Source: an uncultured Clostridia bacterium
GTDB taxonomy: Bacteria; Bacillota_A; Clostridia; TANB77; CAG-508
Direction of reading: 5' to 3'
DNA length: 11,477 nucleotides
Assembly (NCBI GenBank): GCA_949747745.1
Contig: CATKFT010000139.1
Location: 1 to 11,477 of the forward strand
The notes under the pieces are model-generated. The model saw nothing but the letters and a program-made list of their open reading frames with translations, searched no databases and had not been told where the DNA came from. Position numbers and translations under genes: made by a program. Position 1 is the first letter of the stretch, and each line of letters begins with the position of its first letter. Positions 1-7,431 of the stretch are shown one piece after another.

Positions 1-29
1 AAAATTGTTGACAAAAAACGAGAATTATG

Positions 30-58
30 TTTACAAAATGGATAAAAAATAGTATAAT
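30..58 (+). promoter_or_regulatory. SigA-type promoter for the cohesin/dockerin unit
   Basis: A -35 box TTTACA (30-35) and a perfect -10 box TATAAT (53-58) are separated by exactly 17 bases. Transcription would start near 65, leaving a leader of about 30 bases before the ATG at 96. The leader carries a strong ribosome binding site, AGGGAGG at 82-88, seven bases before the start. This probably drives both 96-1259 and 1277-5407, because no other good promoter lies between them. Confidence 0.8.
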
Positions 59-95
59 ATAACTGTCTCGAATTTGTTTTTAGGGAGGAAGAATA

Positions 96-1259
96 ATGAA
101 AAAATCGTTAGCAATTACAATCATTATGATTTTTATTATAGGAATATACAGTAGTGTAGTAAATGCTGCTGCAAGTGCAACAGCCTCAGCTAAAACTACT
201 AAAGCAGGAGATACTGTAACTGTAACAGTATCATTTGGGAAAAAGGTAAAAGCAGGGCAATTTACATTAAATTTTGATTCAAGTGCATTAGAATATCTTT
301 CATATTCTTGTGGAGGAACAGGACGTAGTAACTTTAATGGAAGCCAATTTGGATATTTTATGGCTACAACACCAGATGTGTCAAGTGTTTCTTTTACATT
401 TAAAGCAAAAGGTACAAGCACTAAATCAGTAACAGCAAGTAATATGAAAATATCAACTGATACAGAAACAACACCAACACCTACAGTATCAATATCTGTA
501 AAAAGTAATACAACAAATAATACAAATAAACCAAATAATACAAAAAAACCAAATAATACAAAAAAACCAACTACAACATCAAAGGATGAAAAGCCAGAAC
601 CAGCACCAGATGAACTAATAAAATTAGACAATAAAGATGTTAAAACTCTAAAAGATGATGAAACTAATATTATGGTTAAAGGTATAGAAGTAGCAATTGA
701 AGATGGCGTAATATTAGAAGTAAAAGCTATAAATGAAGATGAAGAGAATTATGAGAAATTAGAAAAAATACTAAAAGATATAGATGGTAATAAAACATAT
801 TTTGATATTAATTTGTTAAAAGATAGTGTTAAAGTACAACCAAATGGATATGTGACAGTTTGTATACCAATTCCAGAGGAAAGTAAAGAGGAAAATGTTA
901 AAATATATTATTTAGATGAAGAAAATGAGAAATATGAATTAGTAGAAGGAGAAATACAAACATTAAAAAAGGAAATTACACAGGAAGGACAAACAGAAGA
1001 AGTAGAAGAAAAATACTATACTTTTACAACTGATCATTTTTCTATATATGCTTTAGTAGAAGAAAAAGAAGTAGAAAATGAACCAGAAGATACACAAGTA
1101 GTTGCACCAATTGAAGAAACAAAAGTAGAACAAAAAGATATGATGCAAATGGTATTAGAATTTTTGAAAGATCCAATTGTTTTATGTGTTATAATTGTAA
1201 TTTTACTTATTATTGTTATTATACAAAGAATAAAAATTAGTGGACAAAAAGCTGAATAG
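96..1259 (+). CDS. Membrane-anchored surface protein with a cohesin-like domain
   Basis: A 387-residue secreted protein that should sit on the outer face of the cytoplasmic membrane. In order: signal peptide (about 1-24, cleavage near VNAA); a cohesin-like beta-sandwich (about 25-135) with the family pattern KAGDTVTVTVSF, then FTLNFDSSALEYLS, then a closing SFTFKAKG strand; a low-complexity linker of NNTKKP-type repeats (141-158) and acidic/proline residues; a second domain (about 174-325) with the pattern GYVTVCIPIPE, KIYYLDEENEKYELVEG and YYTFTTDHFSIYALVE, common in clostridial surface proteins; and a C-terminal membrane helix (about 357-376) with a short basic tail. There is no LPXTG motif. 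Cohesins bind dockerins, so this is a candidate anchoring receptor for the dockerin proteins encoded at 1277, 7432 and 8393. The next gene starts 17 bases after this stop, which suggests an operon. Topology is clear; the cohesin call rests on pattern only, and another Ig-like fold is possible. Confidence 0.75.
   Translation: MKKSLAITIIMIFIIGIYSSVVNAAASATASAKTTKAGDTVTVTVSFGKKVKAGQFTLNFDSSALEYLSYSCGGTGRSNFNGSQFGYFMATTPDVSSVSFTFKAKGTSTKSVTASNMKISTDTETTPTPTVSISVKSNTTNNTNKPNNTKKPNNTKKPTTTSKDEKPEPAPDELIKLDNKDVKTLKDDETNIMVKGIEVAIEDGVILEVKAINEDEENYEKLEKILKDIDGNKTYFDINLLKDSVKVQPNGYVTVCIPIPEESKEENVKIYYLDEENEKYELVEGEIQTLKKEITQEGQTEEVEEKYYTFTTDHFSIYALVEEKEVENEPEDTQVVAPIEETKVEQKDMMQMVLEFLKDPIVLCVIIVILLIIVIIQRIKISGQKAE
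516..569 (+). repeat. Three 18-bp tandem repeats in the linker of the cohesin protein
   Basis: Three 18-base units encode NNTNKP, NNTKKP and NNTKKP (residues 141-158). The last two units each contain a run of seven A. The product is a flexible, asparagine/threonine/lysine/proline-rich spacer between the cohesin-like domain and the membrane-proximal domain. Unit number could change by slippage and alter how far the binding domain stands off the membrane. Confidence 0.85.
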
Positions 1260-1276
1260 GATATGGAGGTGAAGAA

Positions 1277-4200
1277 ATGAAAAAGTTTAAAAAAGTAATT
1301 TTATTAGGAATAGCCTTAATGATTATAGGAATATTTTGGTTAACAAGTGGAATTACTGAAAATTTACTAAAGGATGAAGTTACAGGGAAGATTCAAGCAT
1401 ATAATCATAATCCAAGTAATGTTTTAGAAAATGTATTTGAAAAAGATGGAAAAACTATTTTACCATTTATTTTTGAGAATTCTAAAAATACAATAACAAA
1501 GCTTTATATTATGGAACAATTTGAAGCAAAAGGACTTAAAATTGAAAATGGAGAAGAGCTTGGAGATATTATTGTAACAGGAGATATAATAAAAACAGAT
1601 TCAAAAGAATATCATGTTTTAATTTATGGAGATGTAAATAAAGATGGAGAAGTTGACGTAATGGATGCTGATTTTGTCTTTAGATATTATTTTAATGAAG
1701 AGAACTATAAATTAGAAGATGTTTATAAAATTGCAGGAAATGTTTCTAATGAAGATAATGACGTAGATGTAATAGATGCTCAAAGAATATTTGAATTTTA
1801 TTTTGGATTTGAAACAAGATTGGTTATTAATGAGCCAGATTCTTCAAAAATACCAGAAGAACCAGATGAGCCTGAAAAACCAGAAATTAAAGCACCAGAA
1901 ATTATGTTAAAAGGAGAAAATCCACAAACAATTAAGATTGGTCAATATATAGAATTAGGAGCAACAGCTAAAGATTATGAAGGTAAAACTTTAGAAGTGA
2001 AAATTGATTCTTCATCAATTAAAGATGAAGAAGGAGAATATACAGTTATTTATACAGCTGTAGATGATAAGGGACAAGAAACAATTGTTACAAGAAAAGT
2101 TAAAGTTATAGACTATGTAACAGGTATAATTGCAGAAACTGCAAAAGTACAATATGAATATGGAGAAAATTTAGATAGTAGTAAAATTAGTGTAAAAGAG
2201 ATTATGAAATCTGGAAAAGAGGGTGCAGCTTTAAATGCTTCACAATATAAAATAAGTGATTATGATCCAAATAAATCAGGTATACAAACTCTTAAAGTAA
2301 CATATGAAACAAATAATACATCTGATGATACTTTAAAAACATTTGAAGATACAATAACACTTATAGTTAAACCAGAACAAGAAGATCCAGATGCACCAGA
2401 AATTACATTAAAAGGGGATAACCCACAAACAATTAAATTAGGTAAATATGTTGAATTAGGAGCAACAGCTAAAGATTTTGAGGGTAATGAAATACCACAG
2501 TCAAATATAAAAATTGATATAAGCGGAATTAAGGATAGACCAGGAGAATATGAAGTTATTTATACAGCTGTAGATAATAACGGAAAAGTAGCGATAAAAA
2601 CAAGAACAGTAATTGTTGAAGATTATGTAGATGGAATAAGAGCTACAGCTACAAAACTAGAATATCAATATGGAGAAAAGTTAGATATTAGTAAAATTGT
2701 AGTAAAAGAGGCTATGAAATCTGGAAAAGATGGTAAAACATTAAATTCTTCACAATATAAAATAAGTAAGTATGATCCAACAAAGGTTGGAGCGCAAACT
2801 CTTACAGTAAAATATACAACAACTAATACTATAGATGGTAGTGAAAAAACATTTGAAGATACAATTGTACTTATAGTTAAACCAGAGCCTAAAGCACCAG
2901 AGATTACTCTAAAAGGAGCAAATCCTCAAACAATAAAAATAGGACAGTATATAGAATTAGGAGCAAGTGCTAAAGACTATGCTGGTGATGAAATACCACA
3001 AACAAGTATAAAAATTGATAAAAGTGCAATAAAAGATGAACCAGGAGAATATGAAGTTGTTTACACAGTTGAAGATAAAACTACAGGAAAGAAGACTACT
3101 ATAAAAAGAAAAGTTATAGTACAAGATTATGTAGAAGGAATAACTATATCAACTACAAAATCTGAATATCAATATGGTGAAGACTTAGATACTAGCAAAA
3201 TTGTAGTAAAAGAAGTTATGAAATCTAAAAAAGAAGGACTAGTAATAGATTCTTCAAAATACATAATTTTAGGTAACTATGATCCAAATAAAGTTGGTGT
3301 GCAAACAATAAAAATAGCTTATACAACAACTAATACAGTTGACGATACATCAAAGACTTTTGAAGGGGAACTTAATGTAACAGTTAAAGAACCTGTATTA
3401 AAAGTAAATGATGGAACAAAGGATATAACAAATATTACATTATATACTAAACAAATGCCAGGTAATAATTATATAGATGTAGATGCTTTAGGAAATGTAT
3501 ATACATTAATTCCAATTGCTTTAGAAAAATATCAAGGAACTGTGGAAATAACAGCTGATGATATTGTAACTAAAAAAACAGAGGGAAAAATAAGTATAAT
3601 AGATAATAAAGTAGATACTAATGTATCACTAACTTCACAAATTTTAGTTAAAACATATAAAAAATCTACCAATAATACATTTACAGAAATTACAGATAGC
3701 ACTACTGGAAGTAAAGAAATAGATTATATAGGAATAGCAATAAATAAAAATGTAATAAGTAGCCCAGAAGCAATAGAATATATAAAACTTTATTATGGAA
3801 ATGCTACAGATGCTAGTGTAACATTAATGGTTAATTCAAAAATAACAAAAACAAATTTAGATGAATTATCAAATATTCAAATAACAGTTAACCAAGAAAC
3901 TAAAAAGTCACTTGTATTTTATAGTGGAGAAGAAGAAGTTACTGTAGTTGCAAGAAGAGTTACATTAACACAAGTTAATGGGATGGAGGTAGAATTGTTA
4001 GACAAAAATGGTGGAATAATTGATGCAAATATAACTCCAGAAGAGCCAGTAAAATCTATTTCAATAAAAGTTACACAAGAAATAGGGGGAACAAAACAAT
4101 TAGAATTAATAGTAGATGGTGCATATGCAAATAAAAAATATGTTATGAATAAAACAGTTAATGTATCATTACCAAGAATTGAAGTAAAAGATGGAGGAAA

Positions 4201-5407
4201 AGACATTACAGAAATTATGCTTTATACAAAAAGACCAACGAATTCTACTTTAGTACAAACAGGAATTGCAGAAGAAGATGGAAAAGAACATATATATACA
4301 TTAATTCCAGTTTCTTTAATGGGCAATGAAGGAAAAATTACAATAACACAACCTGATATAGATTACTATAAAACACAAGGAAAAATAAGTGTAATAGATA
4401 GTAACTTAGATGAAGATGATAATAATACATCAGCATTATTAATAAAAACATATAAAAAGGCATCAAATGGAACATATGCAGAAGTTACAAGTAATAGTTC
4501 AGGAAATAAAGAAATAGACTATATAGGAATAGCAGTAGATTTAGACTATGTAAATAGTCCAGAAGATTTAGAATATATAAAACTTTACTATGGAAATTCT
4601 AGTGATGCTGGTGCAACTTTAGTTGTTAATCCAAAAGTAACAAAAACAAATTTTGATGAAATGGGAAATATTGAAGTGACAGCTAACCAAGAAAGAAAAG
4701 TTGATATAGCATTTTATAATAAAGAAGCTCAAATTGATATTCCTGCAAGAAGAATTACAGTTACAAAAAATGCTAACATAGAAGTAGAGTTGTTGGATAA
4801 AGTTGGAGGATTAATAGATGTTACTACAAATCCAGAAGAGCCAGTAAAAGCTATAAGTATAAAAGCAACAAAATCAAATGATAATAACTTAGAACTTATA
4901 ATAGATAGTTCAAGTGAAAATAGAAAATATATACTTAATAAAACAATAGATATTTTATCACCAGAAATAGAAGTGAATGATGGAACAAATGATATTACTG
5001 ATATTACATTATATACACAAAAACCAGCTGATAATGAACTTGTACAAGTAGGAGAAGATGATGGATATATATATACACTAATACCAATATCTGTAATAGG
5101 AAAAGAAGGAAAAATGCCAATATCATTTAGTGATATAGATTATTATAAAACTGAAGGAAAGATAAGTGTAATAGATGATAAACTAAATGATGGTGCAGAT
5201 GATCCAGCTTTATACCTAAAAGGATACCATAAAACAACAGAACAAGGAAAAGTTAAATATAAGGATGTTACAGAAACAAATACTGAAATAGACTACATAG
5301 GAATTGCTATGGATACAACAATACAAGGTTCAGATAGTTTAAAATATATTTATATCTATTATGGAACTGATAATAATTATAGTGTTAGATTAAACGTTAA
5401 TTATTAA
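1277..5407 (+). CDS. Large surface protein: N-terminal dockerin, Ig-like repeats and a second repeat array
   Basis: A 1376-residue exported protein; the start is fixed by GGAGGTG at 1265-1271. In order: an N-terminal hydrophobic segment (about 5-26) with no clear cleavage site, so it may stay as an anchor; a short module (about 40-115); a dockerin (about 118-176); a proline/glutamate linker (185-205); three 167-residue units at 206, 373 and 540, each made of an Ig-like DUF5011-type domain (PEITLKG..PQTIK.G.Y.ELGA, then GEYEVIYTA) followed by a Big_3-like domain (EYQYGE.LD.SKI, then YDP.K.G.QTL); then a second repeat type starting at 706, 966 and 1229, the last only 148 residues long. Dockerin loop 1 is good (D119, N121, D123, D127, D130). 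Loop 2 (155-167) is degenerate, with one extra residue and Asn or Val at the first ligand position. No catalytic domain is visible. A likely role is a rod or adhesin docked to a cohesin, perhaps the one encoded just upstream. The second repeat type is not recognised. Confidence 0.85.
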   Translation: MKKFKKVILLGIALMIIGIFWLTSGITENLLKDEVTGKIQAYNHNPSNVLENVFEKDGKTILPFIFENSKNTITKLYIMEQFEAKGLKIENGEELGDIIVTGDIIKTDSKEYHVLIYGDVNKDGEVDVMDADFVFRYYFNEENYKLEDVYKIAGNVSNEDNDVDVIDAQRIFEFYFGFETRLVINEPDSSKIPEEPDEPEKPEIKAPEIMLKGENPQTIKIGQYIELGATAKDYEGKTLEVKIDSSSIKDEEGEYTVIYTAVDDKGQETIVTRKVKVIDYVTGIIAETAKVQYEYGENLDSSKISVKEIMKSGKEGAALNASQYKISDYDPNKSGIQTLKVTYETNNTSDDTLKTFEDTITLIVKPEQEDPDAPEITLKGDNPQTIKLGKYVELGATAKDFEGNEIPQSNIKIDISGIKDRPGEYEVIYTAVDNNGKVAIKTRTVIVEDYVDGIRATATKLEYQYGEKLDISKIVVKEAMKSGKDGKTLNSSQYKISKYDPTKVGAQTLTVKYTTTNTIDGSEKTFEDTIVLIVKPEPKAPEITLKGANPQTIKIGQYIELGASAKDYAGDEIPQTSIKIDKSAIKDEPGEYEVVYTVEDKTTGKKTTIKRKVIVQDYVEGITISTTKSEYQYGEDLDTSKIVVKEVMKSKKEGLVIDSSKYIILGNYDPNKVGVQTIKIAYTTTNTVDDTSKTFEGELNVTVKEPVLKVNDGTKDITNITLYTKQMPGNNYIDVDALGNVYTLIPIALEKYQGTVEITADDIVTKKTEGKISIIDNKVDTNVSLTSQILVKTYKKSTNNTFTEITDSTTGSKEIDYIGIAINKNVISSPEAIEYIKLYYGNATDASVTLMVNSKITKTNLDELSNIQITVNQETKKSLVFYSGEEEVTVVARRVTLTQVNGMEVELLDKNGGIIDANITPEEPVKSISIKVTQEIGGTKQLELIVDGAYANKKYVMNKTVNVSLPRIEVKDGGKDITEIMLYTKRPTNSTLVQTGIAEEDGKEHIYTLIPVSLMGNEGKITITQPDIDYYKTQGKISVIDSNLDEDDNNTSALLIKTYKKASNGTYAEVTSNSSGNKEIDYIGIAVDLDYVNSPEDLEYIKLYYGNSSDAGATLVVNPKVTKTNFDEMGNIEVTANQERKVDIAFYNKEAQIDIPARRITVTKNANIEVELLDKVGGLIDVTTNPEEPVKAISIKATKSNDNNLELIIDSSSENRKYILNKTIDILSPEIEVNDGTNDITDITLYTQKPADNELVQVGEDDGYIYTLIPISVIGKEGKMPISFSDIDYYKTEGKISVIDDKLNDGADDPALYLKGYHKTTEQGKVKYKDVTETNTEIDYIGIAMDTTIQGSDSLKYIYIYYGTDNNYSVRLNVNY
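1892..3391 (+). repeat. Three tandem ~501-bp repeats encoding Ig-like domain pairs
   Basis: Units start at 1892, 2393 and 2894, a spacing of exactly 501 bases (167 codons) each time. Each encodes a DUF5011-type Ig-like domain followed by a Big_3-like domain. Units 2 and 3 share the segment EIPQ before the IKID strand, which unit 1 lacks, so units 2 and 3 look like the more recent duplicates. Such arrays usually form stiff rods and can change length by homologous recombination. Confidence 0.85.
3392..5404 (+). repeat. Two and a half ~785-bp repeats encoding an unrecognised two-part module
   Basis: Units start at 3392, 4172 and 4961 (residues 706, 966, 1229). Each begins with P.(I/L).V.DG..DIT.I.LYT, continues through YTLIP, GKIS.ID and EIDYIGIA, and reaches YIKLYYGN. 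This first part is about 150 residues. Units 1 and 2 then carry a second part of about 110 residues with KTN.DE..NI, ARR.T.T, PEEPVK.ISIK and a closing KY..NKT. Unit 3 stops at the end of the first part, just before the gene stop, giving an X-Y-X-Y-X layout. I cannot assign either part to a named family. Confidence 0.8.
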
Positions 5408-5442
5408 TAAAATACTCCGTATTATATTGTTTACAAAGTAAT

Positions 5443-5502
5443 AAAATCACCTTAATTCTATATAATTATAATAGTAAATTATATAGAAAAAGGTGATTTT
5501 TT
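5443..5502 (+). terminator. Long hairpin plus T run: terminator that overlaps the next gene's ribosome binding site
   Basis: The outer arms 5443-5453 and 5490-5500 are perfect 11-base complements (AAAATCACCTT / AAGGTGATTTT). The inner arms 5458-5467 and 5477-5486 are perfect 10-base complements (CTATATAATT / AATTATATAG). Only a small internal bulge separates them, and the loop is 9 bases. A run of six T (5497-5502) closes the structure, as in a Rho-independent terminator for the gene ending at 5407. The AAGGTG at 5490-5495, the only ribosome binding site available to the ATG at 5503, is paired inside the 3' arm. Folding would therefore also block translation of the downstream gene. The low GC content of the stem lowers confidence in strong termination. 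Confidence 0.7.
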
Positions 5503-7285
5503 ATGCTTCAAACAGCAAATATAAGTAGAAAAAGAAGAATGATATATTCTTTATTCATAGCATTTATAATACTTAGCCTATTAGTAGTAAGAATAGGCTA
5601 TATCCAATTTATACAAGGAGACGAATTACAAACAATGGCATATAAACAGCAATCAATAGATAGAAGAATAAATCCAAAAAGAGGAACAATATATGATGCT
5701 ACAGGAAAAAATGTACTTGCAATAAGTGCTACAGTAGAAACAATTACAGTAAACCCTGTAAATATAAAAAAAGAAGATAAAGAAAAAGTAGCAAAAGCGT
5801 TTAGTGATATATTTGAACTAGATTATGAAAAAATGTTAAAAAAAGTAACCAAAAAAAGTTCAATAGAGACAATAGTAAAAAAAGTAGATAAAGATAAAAC
5901 AGATAAATTACGTATATGGATGAAAGAAAATAATATAACATCTGGAATAAATATAGATGAAGATACAAAAAGGTACTATCCTCAAAATGAGCTTGCATCG
6001 CATTTTATAGGTTTTTGTGGAAGCGATAACCAAGGATTAGATGGAATAGAGGCAAAATTTGAAGAAATTTTAAAAGGAAGTCCACGGAAAAATTATAAGA
6101 GTAACAGATGCAAAAGGTGGAGAAATAGGTAAAGAAGGAGAAAACTATATTTCAGCAGTAAATGGAAAAGATATAGTAACATCAATTGATATGACAATAC
6201 AGTCAATAGCAGAAAAACATTTAAAACAAGCATGTATAGATAATGTATGTACAGATGGAGGAAATATAGTAATAATGAACCCAAAAACTGGAGATATACT
6301 AGCAATGGCAACATATCCATCATATAACTTGAATACACCATATGAAATAACAGATGAAACGTTAAAAGAAAACTGGGAGAACTTAACTGCTACTGAAAGA
6401 AGTACAAATTTGCAAGCAATGTGGAGGAATAAAGCAATAGCTGATACATATGAACCAGGTTCTACATTTAAAACAATAACTTCTTCAGCTGCATTACAAG
6501 AAGGAATAACAACTACAGATAAGGAGGGAGAATTTTGTTGTACTGGTGCAATAGAAATTGCAGGAGTACGTATAAAATGTTGGAGACATTATAGACCACA
6601 TGGTTCTGAATCGTTAAGACAAGGATTAATGAATTCATGTAATCCAGTATTTATTGGATTAGGACAAAAAATAGGAGTAAGAAAATATTATGAATATTTA
6701 AACAAATTTGGTTTTCTATCAAAAACAGAAATAGAATTACCAGGAGAAGCAAAAGGAATATTCTTAAAAGAAGAAAAAGTAGGACCAGTAGAACTTGCAA
6801 CAATTGCATTTGGGCAAAGGTTTGAAGTAACACCTCTTCAAATGGTAACAGCAGTATCTGCAATTGCAAATAAGGGAGTAAGAATGAAGCCAAGGGTAGT
6901 AAAACAAATAATAAATTCAGAAACAGGAGAAAAAGAAGATTTAGAACCAATAAAAGTACAAAGAGTAATAGATGAAAAAACAGCAAATGATGTACTTAGC
7001 ATGATGGAAAGCGTTGTAGCAGAAGGGACAGGAAAAAATGCTAGTGTTGCAGGTTTTAGAGTAGGAGGAAAAACAGGGACATCAGAAGACCGGAGTAAAT
7101 ACAAATAAATATGTAACATCGTTTATAGGAGTTGCACCAATATCAGACCCAGAACTAGTATGTCTTGTAACTTTATATAATCCAACAGGAGAGGGGGGAC
7201 ACCATGTAGGTGTCTTTTTATTGAGGTTATTTACGGATACTTAGAAAATAAGATTTGTAGTATAGAGAATGAAAAGAAAATGTAA
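5503..7285 (+). pseudogene. Class B penicillin-binding protein (SpoVD/PBP2-like), broken by frameshifts
   Basis: The gene encodes a membrane-bound D,D-transpeptidase that cross-links peptidoglycan. Piece 1 (5503-6085) has a membrane helix (about 14-34) and the dimerisation-domain motif RRINPKRGTIYDATGKN. Piece 2 (6086-7090, next frame) carries the transpeptidase domain with all three catalytic motifs: STFK (6461-6472), SCN (6635-6643) and KTG (7070-7078). Piece 3 (7092-7204, third frame) reads VTSFIGVAPI and NPTGEGGHH, the expected continuation. Removing one C near 6085 restores GSPGKIIRVTDAKGG; removing one C at 7090/7091 restores TSEDGVNTNKYV. After GGHH the usual C-terminal stretch is lost or scrambled. 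A remnant IEVIYGYLENK (7220-7252) reappears in another frame and stops at 7283-7285. No PASTA domain is seen. The intact ancestor would be about 580-590 residues, normal for the family. The motifs are preserved, so decay is recent or the indels are assembly errors. SpoVD versus a division PBP cannot be settled here. Confidence 0.85.
7198..7219 (+). terminator. Candidate terminator hairpin inside the decayed end of the penicillin-binding protein gene
   Basis: GACACC (7198-7203) and GGTGTC (7209-7214) are perfect complements around a five-base loop ATGTA, followed directly by five T. The G run upstream can extend the stem with G-U pairs. The left arm lies in what was coding sequence (the GGHH codons), so the structure may be a by-product of the deletion that damaged this end. 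It has the shape of a Rho-independent terminator and would separate this gene from the one at 7432. Confidence 0.45.
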
Positions 7286-7431
7286 TATAAAAACAACAAT
7301 AGTGAAAAAGTAAGAAAGCGTAAACAAATATAATAATGTGTAATAAAATATTAAAATAGGAATATTGAAAAGGAAAACAAATTATTGTATACTTATAGTA
7401 AGTGAGTATTTTTTAAAAGGTGGAAAGTAAT
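7286..7431 (+). promoter_or_regulatory. Intergenic region with SigA-type promoter for the 7432 gene
   Basis: This AT-rich spacer holds a -35 box TTGAAA (7365-7370) and a -10 box TATACT (7388-7393) with a 17-base gap, predicting a start near 7400. The ribosome binding site AAAAGGTGG (7414-7422) then lies nine bases before the ATG at 7432. The first 75 bases or so show nothing I can interpret. The promoter means the downstream pair of genes can be expressed independently of the 96-5407 unit. Confidence 0.7.

Noticed and set aside
8..13. TTGACA as the -35 box of another promoter
   Set aside because: At 16-18 bases downstream there is no acceptable -10 box. The TTTACA/TATAAT pair at 30-58 is far better.
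516..569. CRISPR-like short repeats
   Set aside because: The units are directly adjacent, in frame and without spacers. They encode a protein linker.
80..631. Minus-strand open frame of 183 codons opposite the cohesin gene
   Set aside because: It is opposite a gene with a signal peptide, domains, promoter and ribosome binding site. Its sequence is a low-complexity mirror of that gene's codons.
3919..4206. Minus-strand open frame inside the dockerin/Ig-like gene
   Set aside because: It has no ribosome binding site or recognisable product, and the + strand repeats fully explain the region. The same holds for minus-strand frames at 8031-8309 and 9397-9717.
5427..5472. Promoter for the penicillin-binding protein gene (TTTACA at 5430, TATAAT at 5461 and 5467)
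   Set aside because: The TTTACA is 25 or more bases from either TATAAT, and no -35-like box lies 16-18 bases upstream of them. The TATAAT sequences are part of the hairpin stem and loop.
6076..6132. Programmed ribosomal frameshift joining the first two pieces
   Set aside because: It would need skipping of one base (+1). There is no slow stop or rare-codon slip site at 6085, and a second, similar break at 7091 plus a damaged end make mutation or error more likely.
6191..7108. A stand-alone transpeptidase gene starting at ATG 6191
   Set aside because: The frame is continuous with conserved codons upstream to 6086, there is no ribosome binding site before 6191, and the product would lack its membrane helix. 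It is the middle part of a broken gene.
6651..7119. Minus-strand open frames opposite the transpeptidase domain
   Set aside because: They are leucine/phenylalanine-rich reflections of an AT-rich gene whose + strand carries the three catalytic motifs.
7420..7431. GTG start at 7420 for the adaptor gene
   Set aside because: The GTG lies inside the ribosome binding site AAAAGGTGG that serves the ATG at 7432, and the ATG gives a standard signal peptide.
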